Shown piece after piece: positions 1 to 9,940 of a stretch of 64,000 bases of DNA. The DNA is taken from positions 186,001-250,000 of the forward strand of contig VNKQ01000014.1 in the NCBI GenBank assembly GCA_016508695.1, read 5' to 3'. Positions within the stretch are counted from its first letter, which is position 1. Every line of letters starts with the position of its first letter. The position numbers and the translations under genes were made by a program. The notes below the pieces were generated by a model. It was given only the letters and a program-made list of their open reading frames with translations. It did not search any database and was not told the origin of the DNA. This stretch comes from Hyphodiscus hymeniophilus. Its lineage: Eukaryota > Ascomycota > Leotiomycetes > Helotiales > Hyphodiscaceae.

Positions 1-1270
1 CGCTAATTTCGGAGAGACGTGGAAGCTGCCATTCCCGTGTGCTGGGAGTCTTTCCCTGCCTTCGTTGCTCAATGACAGTGAATCGCTCTTGATCTTTCGC
101 AACGATCAGATTCAGCAATCCGTATGCTAACTGTCGTACGGAAGTTGAAATCTCCCAAGCACTTGTGCGATTCGGGCAATCGAGAAGAAACGGAAGAAAC
201 ACATGAGGAGCATCTTGACTTGGGTTCCCAGCTGCGGCATCTTGTCCGGCGAGCTTAGCAAGCTGAGGGAACTGAAGAACAACTTCTGATATTCGGGGAT
301 CGAGGGATTGAAAGATTCGCATTGAGGGACCTATCACTTCGGGCTCTTCTGATCCACTGGTATACTCTTTACAGAAATCTTCAAACATGCTTCCTGACGC
401 CATAACAGCCTTCAAGGCGGCTGCTTGAGCCACTAGTTTTGGGAAGGTACCATAATGATCCATGAACATCTCAAAAGCTAAGGAGAGTAATCCGTGTGTT
501 TTAGGAAGACCTAGCCGTTCAGCAATGGCTGCGGATTGATATATCTGGGTGCGCAAATATCCAGGTTGCTCCTCCGAAGACGATTCAACGTCACCGAAAA
601 AGCTCACAGCACCATCGGTTCCTAGGCTATGAACTAGCAAATCCGAGTCTCCTGTTAGAACTACCCCTCCATGGTAACTAATGTATTTGGCACAATATAG
701 ATCTGCCTCGCCCGGAACAACTTCTGTCACATCTTTGTAGTATTTGGAACTCTGGAGGACTTCAAGTATTGCAGGAACGAGGAACGATGGCGGCGGAAGA
801 CTTGTGAGAGCTGATCGTGGATGTTTGCCTTCAAAGATCGATTGAGGGGCAGTCTCGCAGCTCCTGGGTGTAGTTCGACCTGGAGTTTTGTGGGTGTTAT
901 GATAGTCAATCAACTGCGTAGTCTGCCTTTGAAGCCTCTCCAATCTTGTCCTGATTTTCGCAGGAGGTAGGAAGCCATCAAAGTATATCTTTTTCCTAAT
1001 TGAAAATCAGTTGGCTCAGCTGCGATGAGTACGAACTTACACAACAGCACCATTATCTCGAAGTCCATCTAGCCATTCAACAGTTGCTAGTCCGAGCTCT
1101 CCATACGAAGGAGCTGCTTCAAAGGAATTTCGCGCCTCTGTTCTCCGGCCAAGACACCTGTGGTGAATATGATAGCAAAGCCCTGGACCATCCACAATTA
1201 CATCCTGCCCTGCAAGAGACTTCAGTTCCGCATATGGCCGTAGATAGGTAATCAAATAAGGGATGCCCAT
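1..1270 (-). CDS. Asteroid/XPG-type nuclease domain protein, 3' end outside window
   Basis: Partial gene. Exon 1 runs 1270-1041, a 45-nt intron (1040-996, GTAAGT...ATTAG) follows, and exon 2 runs from 995 off the left edge with no stop. At least 408 residues are visible. The N-terminus (MGIPYLITYLRPYAE) is the XPG N-terminal signature: an initiator Met removed to expose Gly for DNA binding, followed by a DG(P)GLCYH segment for the first metal-binding Asp. Near residue 150 the motifs GEADLYCA and TGDSDLLV form the XPG-I acidic cluster. The layout, with a short loop between the N and I blocks, matches the Asteroid family of FEN1/XPG-like proteins rather than Rad2 or Exo1. I chose ATG 1270 because the family starts exactly at MGI; the frame stays open upstream to 1321. 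It is divergent from the PRPP synthetase gene, with 165 bp between the start codons. The substrate cannot be told from sequence. Confidence 0.85.
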
Positions 1271-1435
1271 CTGACACAATTCCCGGTAGCACTGTTGGAA
1301 TTTGCTGGCATTTCTGGTCACATTGACATCAATTGCTGAGCTGGCGGGAAGACATTAAAGCTTTTTTTCTATGACCCGACAAAATTTAAACATTTTCGGC
1401 GGCACCTCAAGCTTCCTCCTCTAACAACATCAAAA
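1271..1435. promoter_or_regulatory. Shared bidirectional promoter, Asteroid gene / PRPP synthetase
   Basis: Only 165 bp separate the two divergent start codons (1270 on minus, 1436 on plus). The stretch includes T-rich and A-rich tracts around 1360-1395 and a pyrimidine-rich run near 1412-1422 just before the plus-strand ATG, as is usual for housekeeping fungal promoters. No specific factor site was recognised. Confidence 0.5.
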
Positions 1436-3124
1436 ATGCGCAACACCCTCATCTTCGCTGGGAGCTCATGCCCCAATCTCACAGGTCAAATATGCTCGAA
1501 TCTAGGCATGTCTCCAGCTCCTGTGGAGCTTTCCCAGTTCGCAAATGTAACTTACTGCATTTTGTTCCTTTGTGCGACATGAACTGACCGGATCGCAGGG
1601 AGAGACCAGCGTCAAGATCATGACCAGTATACGAGAAAAGGACGTCTTTGTGGTGCAATCGGGTAGTCCCAAGATCAATGATAGCATAATGGAGCTTCTC
1701 ATTCTCATATCTGCTTGCAAGGGAGGCTCTGCAAATAAAATCACAGGTTCGAATCAACCCACCACCTATTTTCGGTAGTGTGCCGAACTGACTTTGCAGC
1801 TGTCCTACCTTACTTTCCATATAGCAGACAATCGAAAAAGAAGTCACATCGGGGTGCAATCACTGCACGCATGCTTGCCAATCTCCTAGACGTCGCGGGC
1901 ATCAATCATGTCATTACAATCGACCTCCACGCTTCCCAGATGCAAGGCTTCTTCAGATGCCCAGTCGATAATCTACACGCGGAACCCTTGGTAGCACGGT
2001 GGATTAGACACAATGTTGCCAATTGGAAGGAAGCCGTATGTGTATCGAAGAATGCTGGAGGCACCAAGCGGGTCACATCCTTGGCGGATGCTTTGAAGCT
2101 TAACTTTGGAATGGTTACAACGGATAGGCGGCGGGGAGGTGGTAACATGACTGCGAGCATGATTATGAATCATCTTGATGGGCTGATATCGGAGACAGAC
2201 TTGGATTCGGACGTGAGTAAGCTGCATATTGGTGATGCACCTCCACAAGAGTCGAAGCCTGACCTCAAACCGTTGAATACGAACATCGCTTCTGAGGATC
2301 ACAGAGCAGCACAAAGACCTCAACCAAACGGCCATACTCCTCCGAGACCAGAGCGAACAGAACATCGGCGCCAAGACAGCCAGCCATCTCCACGATGGAA
2401 TCCAAACCTTCCATCTCCTTTAAGAACAGCCCATGGTGGGCCTACCCCAGTTCGATCACCACTGATGCGTGCGCAAAGTACACCCGCAATATCGTCACCT
2501 GTTGACGAAGAGAGTGATTATACAGATGAACGAGCTCGTGATATTACACATGGCAGACTCATTCATGGCCATATCGTCCCTGACGATTATCCTGAGTCGA
2601 CAATGTCTGGCTCAGTCATTTTGGAGCGTCTCGATGAAGATCCCATGGAAGCATCTCGAGCATCCTCATTCTTTAACCCCGAGCCACATGCTCTTGGTGG
2701 TACTGGAGACGCAGCGGCTACCTCGGATGAAGAGGAAGAAAACTTCACGAATCCAGGCCTCGAACAAATGATAACACTGGTGGGTGATGTTCGAGGCCGG
2801 ACTGTCTTCATTGTTGATGACATGATTGACAAAGCTGGAAGCTGGATCGCAGCTGCAGAAACAGTGGTCAAACGTGGAGGTGCAAAGAAGGTCTACTGTA
2901 TCGCAACACATGGTCTCTTCGGCGGCGATGCTTTAGAGGAGATGCAGGATTGTGATTGCATTGACACGATTCTCGTCACAAACTCATTCCCAATTCCAGT
3001 GGAAAAAGCTCGCGACGCGAAGAAACTAGTCATTCTGGACTTGTCAAACTTGCTCGCCGAGGCTATTAGGAGGAACCACTACGGCGAGTCGATATCTGCG
3101 CTTTTTACGCACTCAAGCGATTGA
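1436..3124 (+). CDS. Ribose-phosphate pyrophosphokinase (PRPP synthetase) with long central insert
   Basis: Makes phosphoribosyl pyrophosphate from ribose-5-phosphate and ATP for purine, pyrimidine, His, Trp and NAD synthesis; cytosolic. Exons 1436-1546, 1599-1746 and 1800-3124; 527 residues. The N-terminal phosphoribosyltransferase fold carries LPYFPYSRQ and, near residue 126, the metal-binding block DLHASQMQGFF. The C-terminal PRPP loop reads VDDMIDKAGSW near residue 425; family enzymes usually have DTCGT, so the loop is atypical. Between the halves is a roughly 180-residue Pro/Ser/Glu-rich insert (about residues 225-400) with no homology I recognise. A non-homologous insert and a divergent PRPP loop are traits of the yeast Prs1/Prs5-type subunits that work in hetero-oligomers, so this may be a regulatory subunit rather than a stand-alone enzyme (inference). 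Intron 2 is confirmed by frame: the join restores KITAVLPYF. Confidence 0.88.
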
Positions 3125-4173
3125 GGGGCAGTTTCATCATGGATGATATATGGAATGCCGGTGAGATTCAGAATTTCAATTTCTTTTTGCTTTGCTCTCG
3201 ATTCAGCGAGGCGTTACGAGATACAGGTTATGGCACAGGATGATCGGAGGCTTCCGTTCTACTCAAGTGCAAGAATGGCTGCACCTAAAGAATGAATGAT
3301 GTGATGATTTTGGACTTTCCTATGAGCGACGGTCGTGTTGAGCTGTGTTTTGTGTGTGACTTTGCCCCTGAATTTATACCCAGCGATGCATCCTGTAGAG
3401 GTTGCAGGAGCATGTCTCATCTAGAGACGTGTTCTTAACGGAGCGTTGGCAGATTGAATGGGTCTTCGGACTTTTTGAGATTAGAAGGCACCTTATTCTG
3501 GCAATTGCCACAGCCCTTAATTGGGATGGTGGATAAGGGGCAAGAGAACTTCTCAAACATCCTCTGAACATCAAGGACTTTTGTTGGAGGCATCAGTAGC
3601 ACAACATTGTATCTGGCTCTGCGATCTTTCCATTGCTCTTTTTGCGCCTCATTCATCCTTACTAAACGACGCGGGCTTTCACCTTCACCTTCTCAGTATC
3701 CCACCCAATTGTTTCAGTCTACCCTGTGAAAAACCACACCCACTCAAGGAACTTCAACCTCCCCAAGAATCAAAGTGGCACTCTAAATCGCATCACCATA
3801 GGCCCGACCTAGGAAAGAAATTATACCGAACAAGATACGTATTGAAGAAGGGCAATAACTCCTCGCTCTCTGTGCTACTTATTCAATCCGACATCAGGGG
3901 ACAGAAGACGCTCTAGAATTACCCGATTTAGTGCTCCCTGCGTGTGTAAGAATGTTATCAAACGGCTTCCCATTTCGGGTGAGACGCGTCAAGAGCGCAA
4001 ACTCAAGTGAAGCCCCCAGAAATTGGCAAGCCTAAGACTGCGTCTTTGTCTCCGTCGGTAGGGCATGGTGGTGGGATAGAGTAGGTCATTCTCTGCTTTC
4101 GTCGCAGAAACCAGGTGGTAAAAAGCCATGGGCAACAAATTCTGGCTGAAAGAAGAGTCTTCTCTCTTCCAAG
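3125..4173. other. Intergenic, no supported gene
   Basis: This lies between the end of the PRPP synthetase gene and the convergent HET gene. It holds the two 3' untranslated regions and several short open frames (the longest, 131 codons at 3521-3916) with no family motif, splice logic or plausible composition. No repeats or RNA genes were seen. Confidence 0.6.
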
Positions 4174-6375
4174 TTAGACCAGGTCAAACACTTCATAGCC
4201 TGTATCCCAATCGAATTCCTCCACTGCCTCTCCGCTCATGATGCCATGAACATATGCCTCTCCAACTAGGTGATTACCACCAATGTAGCGCATTACTGGA
4301 TTGGCCTCATCAGTCTCATCACGAAGCCATTTCGGCTCTCCAGTCCGTCTCAGTAACGCTGGCACACTCGCCCCCGACAGAATCACGACTTTGTCGCCAG
4401 GCTTCGTGCTCCATGGCCCAAGACCCGTCTTCCCATCACGCGTGATGAAGAATGCTCGATTTCCAAGAATGTTCATCAGATGAGTGAGAATATGTCTTTT
4501 CTCATCACTAGTAATGATAGCTTCGCCTCCGTTCTCAAGGTGACGGTAATAGTCCGCGATGAATGGGTCTGAGTCTCGATACGCAAGAGCAGGGCTTGTT
4601 CCCTCGACTTTCCACATGCCCACCTCGCGATATACTTCAGGAAGCACAAGCGCGAAACAATGAATGCACTTCGGTGCCGCAATAGCCATATTTGGTGGGC
4701 TTGTGGCAAAAACTTGTATTGCATTCTGCTTTGTAGCTTTGAAATCTTGGGGTCCTTTACTGCGGCATGGCAGATTCAACCGAGCAGTTGCTTCACACCA
4801 GCGTTCGAAAGACTCGTATTCGTCAACAGTGATGATAGTGTTCTCTTCAGCGGTATTTTTCTCAAATAAAATCCTCTGCTCAACCTCGTTCTCGGCAGGA
4901 CGGGCATCTGGGTTTGTTGCCCAGTATTTGATCGCGCGCTGATCGAAGTGTTTGGACTGGTGCCAGAACCGGAGAAAATAAACGTAAAACATTGGGCCAA
5001 GCGGAGCACGCTCTCTGTCGATGCCTGCCATTAGAGTATGCCAAAAGGCTTCCATGGTTCCTCGTGAATCGCCGAGTCGACTCGACACCTGATTCCATAG
5101 CTTTTCAAGTGTCTGTGGCCTTCTCCGCAGGTGGGGTAGGAGCTCAAAATCTCCTTGTTGGAATGGCTCAGCCATCCAGATAATGTCGTCGCATGATTTT
5201 CCAGCGATTCGGAGGATACTGGGATTACCAGACGGACCCTTCCACGCAGCGTGGCCTCCCGAAGCTTTGTAGCCGCTCAGGAATGGACCTGAAGAAAGTG
5301 GCACGGTTCGATGTTGTGGCGGAATCGACCAGTCTGGCACCCATGAAGGTAGACTCTCAATCGTGGTGTGATATGACGACGAAGACCCGCGAAACATGAT
5401 GTCTACAAAGCCATAGTGAACGAGACATCCCATCATCACGTCTCGATATACATCGTTCACTGGCTTCTCGTAATTGACCTCAAAGTACGGTGAGCTAAGG
5501 GTTTCTCGATCTTGCGGATGAACGATGCCATAAAACGCGAAGATCATATCGCGTGGATCTGTTGCTTCAAATTGGAATGTAGTCATCAAGAGCAATCCTA
5601 AGCTCTGCGGTCTTTCCTTGAACTGTTGGATCATAAGTGCATTGCCGTTTCGGCTCCTCGCTATGGTTGAAGCAGTAAGGGCGGTCTCTCTGAGGAATCG
5701 AGAAACTTTTGCTATCGCAGACCAAGACAGGGTGTGAGATCCACAAAGAACGACAGGATCCACTGAAGATACTGCGACCTCTTGGATCACCCACATTCTC
5801 GAAAACCAGGGACGGTTGAAGAAGTCATGTATTCGAAACCAGACCTCATCAGACGATCGAGACAGTGAACTCCGAACCATTCCAGCCGTGTTGCTATCAG
5901 ATAAAGGCTCAGCGGACTTTTCATGAAGTGTATGAAATAAGCCCATGGCCCGATCAAGGCCCTCAGATTCCTCTCCGAGATGAATGACAACGTTCTCAGC
6001 TAATCGATATATATCACACATGAACTGAACATGACGGGCTCTCTCAGTGAAATCATCTTGGTTAATGCAAATGGCGTCGATCCAAAAGCTCTGCAATAGA
6101 TACGTACTTCGGAGTCGCTTCATTGCAGCAATGAGGTTTTCCGTTGCCTTAAGCGTAACCCCATTGCATACGATCTTGGTTTTCTCTGAGTTGCCACAAT
6201 GTCCCCAGCAGTACGAGAGGGCAAAGTAGGATGGTCTGTCATCAAGGCTGACATTTGCAAGGGTGCAAGAAATGTTGTCGGTTGAGGCTTCATCATCGAT
6301 TTTGAGAAGACGGATGTGTCTAGTGCTTTGTAGTTGCAAAGATGAGTAGATAGAGGCAGCAGGTGTGGATTCCAT
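4174..6375 (-). CDS. Heterokaryon-incompatibility (HET) domain protein
   Basis: Single-exon gene, 733 residues. The N-terminal HET domain is clear: YFALSYCWG near residue 50, FWIDAICINQDD near residue 97, then ERARHVQFMCDIYRLA and VIHLGEES, the three conserved HET blocks in order. HET domains are cell-death effectors in fungal allorecognition and act in the cytoplasm. The central part (AFYGIVHPQDR near residue 290) and the C-terminus, with GDKVVILSGASVPALLR and VGEAYVHGIMSGEAV, match the usual tail of stand-alone HET proteins, where the second half has no known activity. No STAND/NACHT, WD40 or prion-like partner domain is present. The reading frame is intact, with no sign of RIP or truncation. 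Neighbours are unrelated housekeeping and quinate genes, so the allorecognition role is family inference only. Confidence 0.92.
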   Translation of the reverse strand: MESTPAASIYSSLQLQSTRHIRLLKIDDEASTDNISCTLANVSLDDRPSYFALSYCWGHCGNSEKTKIVCNGVTLKATENLIAAMKRLRSTYLLQSFWIDAICINQDDFTERARHVQFMCDIYRLAENVVIHLGEESEGLDRAMGLFHTLHEKSAEPLSDSNTAGMVRSSLSRSSDEVWFRIHDFFNRPWFSRMWVIQEVAVSSVDPVVLCGSHTLSWSAIAKVSRFLRETALTASTIARSRNGNALMIQQFKERPQSLGLLLMTTFQFEATDPRDMIFAFYGIVHPQDRETLSSPYFEVNYEKPVNDVYRDVMMGCLVHYGFVDIMFRGSSSSYHTTIESLPSWVPDWSIPPQHRTVPLSSGPFLSGYKASGGHAAWKGPSGNPSILRIAGKSCDDIIWMAEPFQQGDFELLPHLRRRPQTLEKLWNQVSSRLGDSRGTMEAFWHTLMAGIDRERAPLGPMFYVYFLRFWHQSKHFDQRAIKYWATNPDARPAENEVEQRILFEKNTAEENTIITVDEYESFERWCEATARLNLPCRSKGPQDFKATKQNAIQVFATSPPNMAIAAPKCIHCFALVLPEVYREVGMWKVEGTSPALAYRDSDPFIADYYRHLENGGEAIITSDEKRHILTHLMNILGNRAFFITRDGKTGLGPWSTKPGDKVVILSGASVPALLRRTGEPKWLRDETDEANPVMRYIGGNHLVGEAYVHGIMSGEAVEEFDWDTGYEVFDLV

Positions 6376-6740
6376 CCTGTCCTAGATAACATTGAGATCT
6401 GACAACTTGGGTAGCTGAGGGGAAAATCTCGCGAAAGTGACAGAGTGATGCAGATAATCTTGGAGTTTCTAAGTCCTCGTCAAGTGGGTAAAGCAATTAA
6501 AACATAATTCTGAGCCCAAAAAGAGTCGCAAATCGAGACGAAAGGAGGTTCTTGTTGTACGAGAATCACTTTGGCATTCAGCCGCAATGCACCTGGTGGT
6601 GGCTGAGCTGCGTCGCCAAGCAAGCCACAGAATATACATGAAATGCTGCTGGACGCAAAAACGTTGCATAAAGGCTCTTGTAAGATCATGGAGATATGTG
6701 TTCAATAAATTGCTGATCATAGAGAATCATGGCGACGTCA
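6376..6740. other. Intergenic between HET gene 5' end and qutR 3' end
   Basis: About 365 bp holding the HET promoter and the qutR 3' untranslated region. Short open frames here overlap on both strands without motifs. No regulatory element was recognised. Confidence 0.5.
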
Positions 6741-9224
6741 CTAGCTCTCACCCTGAGCCTCATATTCATGATGATTGTTCAAGACCTCCAGCCTCATCCT
6801 CCTCTTTGGCGCTTTCCTACCAGTCATCAACTCAAACTGAGCAATTGCTTGCTCTGGGAGGACTTCCAAACCATCAATAATGACCCAAGCCTTTTTGGTC
6901 TCGTTTCGAACTCGTCGGATTTGGCGAAGCAATGGGGTATCCAGCGGTAGATACGCAAGCTGTGAAGGTGTTAGATTTTGAACGATACTTGCAACTTCAA
7001 GCGACGCTTACCTCCATGACCACTCCACCAGTGGGGCTTTCAAGCCACCGTAAAGGCATTTCAAAGTTAGCAGGACCATCAGTACCCACGCCCATAGCAG
7101 GCACACAAGACAGAATCATGGTTGGTGATTCGAAGTCCGAAGGCCACTCCTCGTCAATCGAACTCAGTACGCGTACGATCTCTCCATCGTTGCTTAGCCC
7201 TTTAGCCCAAGAATTGAAATGTCGAGCTACAGTCTTCGCATTTTCGATGGTGCGGTTGAACAAAAAGACTTTGCGGCATCCAAGTTGTATCATAGCGTAT
7301 ATCGCTGCTCGTGCCATTCCACCCGCTCCAATCACCAGACCAGTTGTTTTGGAAGGTTGCACAGCATTACGGGGCGAAACGTTTCTTCGTAGACATGTAA
7401 TGATCCCTACCCAATCAGTGTTGTCTCCGTAGTAGGCGCATACTGGCCCTGCTTTGCTCCTGTAATTTGCTTGGCGTAGGAGTGACTTTGTGCTACCATC
7501 TAGCGGACGGCCGTCGGGCAGAATCCTCAATGGTAGCAGGGTGTTCGCTGCTCCAATAGCCTTGGCATGATAGCTCTTAGCTGCTATTCGACTCAATATC
7601 TCGACTTTGAAAGGCTGAGTGATGGCTGCCCCCCAAAACATGAATCTTGGCAGATGCGGTGGATATCTTCCAAAGAGCCAACCCGTAAACTATGGAAGTC
7701 GTTTTTCATTCCGCAGACTTCATAAGCCGCACTGTGCATAGCTGGTGACAAACTGTAGAATACACTTGCTCCAAGATGGTAGAAGTGAAGCGGGTCCAGA
7801 ATCGACTTTTGGTAAAGCGTTTGCATAGCCTCTGATGCTGTGGGGAGAAACTGGCGTACTTGGCTGAGACTGACAGTTGTTTGCATGATCGGATGAGTAA
7901 CTGGAGTGAAGATACGATTTTCGATCAACGACGGGCGGCCGTAATCTCCTAGATTGTACGCAATAACAGGAAGATGATCTGGAATCGCTTCGATCTTCGC
8001 TCGAAAGGCTCGAACAGCCTCATTGTCAGACTCTTTGGAAGTAGCTTGAACGAATCGGATCATGTCGCAGCCCAAAGATTTTGCTCTGCGATATTGTATC
8101 ATGCGATAATCAGCATCCCAGCCCAACGAATCCTGCTCCCGGGAAAGGTGATGCGCAATCACTCTAGTTTGGCCAGAATGCTTCACAAGCTGTTCGACGT
8201 CTGCCGACGAATATTTTAGATCGACAACGATATATTCTACGCAAAATCGTAAGCCGTACTCCAGCAGTGAGAAGTAAAGATCCTGCTTTTCGGATGTTGA
8301 AAGATTGGAACCTTGAAAGACATTCTCTTCAACGTGGTAGATTATCGGAACAGCTAGTTTTCTCCTGATCGTGGCAACCTGTTTTCCGATGAATTTTTGC
8401 ATATCCGGATGTATTGCGTCGATCTTCAATTGAACAGCATCCGCTCCGGCTTCAAGCTCCTGAAGATCCAAATCAGGTATACTAGAGAGACGTATTGATA
8501 AAGCGAACGTGAATGACCGAAACTCAGGAGGGAGAGCGGCAATCGAGAATGGACTTTCTAGGCCACTGCGAATGACGCCTTGGCCAGTCAGGAAGTCAAG
8601 AAAGCCGGAGAAGTCCTCTTTAGCATGCTTCAGCCTCGAGGCCACGTTTGGTGAACCATTTTCCGATGAAGTCATATCGTCGCAACTTTGGTCATACAAA
8701 TTATAATACTCCAAGTTCGAGCAGTTTCTATGTGACAAGTCCCCAGCTTCCAGGCGAGCAGCCTCTTGTTCTTCGAGATTCAACAGTTTCCGTATCCTTT
8801 GGCTACCCCGAGTAACGTAGATGACTGGGTTGGTCTTCGAGTACTCGAATAGAGCTCTCTGGGCCTCTTTCGCAAGACTGCCCATTCCGCATTCGATGAT
8901 ACATCCCGACCGATGCTTGTCAAGCATCTCCCTCAGTACTTCCACACTTCGTTCGTAGAATTCTCGTTTCCCGTGCCGCTGAAGAAAGGCGCCCCGTGAG
9001 AGCCCTGCGACTTCTTGAAAGTAGTGATCCTCTGTGATGAGACGGCGTCCAAGATGCCTAGCACCTATGAAGCCTAAGCTTCGCTTTCCCGAGCCCCGAG
9101 ATCCAATGAGCACAATCGAAGCATTCTGAGGAAATTGTCTCGTGCTTGGGGAATGAGATCGTATTTCAAGGCTTTTCGAGGAGTGCCGCGATGCTTGCTC
9201 GAGCTGGGTAGTCACAGCAGACAT
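6741..9224 (-). CDS. qutR: Quinate pathway repressor (QutR / qa-1S), with apparent frameshift
   Basis: Represses quinate catabolism, in the known model by binding and silencing the activator QutA. It resembles the last three domains of the pentafunctional AROM protein, in order: shikimate-kinase-like (P-loop LIGSRGSGKRS near residue 40), type I dehydroquinase-like, and shikimate-dehydrogenase-like (YSLSPAMHS, ITQPFK, GDNTDW). Exons are 9224-7012 and 6959-6741; the 52-nt intron (7011-6960) is certain from frame. About 810 residues once one frame break is allowed for. At 7629-7634 a run of six C (G on the coding strand) shifts the frame by one; one more G would join FGG to AAITQPFK. In the dehydroquinase-like domain the position of the Schiff-base Lys appears to be Arg (DMIRFV). 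The open frame extends to 9338 but only via GTG, with a stop just upstream, so ATG 9224 is preferred. It is divergent from qutA, as in Neurospora and Aspergillus. Confidence 0.88.
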
Positions 9225-9940
9225 GTCGATGGATAAGCACCCTGCAAGTAGTGCACGTGAGAGTACCTGCTCTGCCCTGAGTCGTGCTTCCAGGAGCGGG
9301 GTAATGGTCTCACGGCCGGAGTGTGAAAGACGCCTCACTCAGCGCACAGTCATCATCCAAAGCGAGGACGTGGAGAAGAGAGGTGTTCTGTGAATTGAGC
9401 ATATGAAAGTGTCGTCCGTCGTGAGAACAGAGCTGGGTGAGAAGTTGATCACAGATCCCAAAGGTAGCAATCAGGCTGACTAATTAGCATCCCATTCAAG
9501 GGCCATGACTGGTGCTGCTTAGAGTTTTCGCATAAACACTTTTCCATCCCCAAACTGTAGGGTAGTCGACACCGGACAATTGATGAGGCTTAATTGGCTC
9601 GTGTTGCCTTCGAGATATCTGGGAATTGCCTGTGGGGAACTCGAGCTTGAACGACTGTTGCAGCTCACTGCAGGAACTACCACGGTGTTCTTCGACTGCC
9701 TTTCAGGACAAGCGCATCCCTTCAGATGCACGGGCGCATCTTCGAGCGATCCTCCGACGCCCAGGACTCGTGGACATTGGAGTCCAAGAAGACAGGCTTT
9801 GTGGTATACGCGACAGATCTGACGCGCGACAGCTTTCCCTGCCCGAAGTCGGTTCCTAGCTGCTGGATTCACGACGTGCGGGATACACGATCGACCTCAT
9901 ACATATGCCTCCACGCAAGCTGACATAAGGATTGGTAGTA
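9225..9940. promoter_or_regulatory. Divergent qutR-qutA control region
   Basis: 716 bp between the two start codons. A GGATAAGCAC stretch at 9231-9240 matches the first ten positions of the published qa-activator site (GGRTAARYRYTTATCC), but the second half does not match, so it is only a half-site. Short frames between 9519 and 9923 on both strands lack motifs and are not called. Shared control of repressor and activator is inferred from the conserved head-to-head arrangement. Confidence 0.45.

Noticed and set aside
3521..3916. 131-codon plus-strand open frame between PRPP synthetase and HET genes
   Set aside because: Composition and lack of any motif, with overlapping frames on the other strand, suggest chance in a 3' flank.
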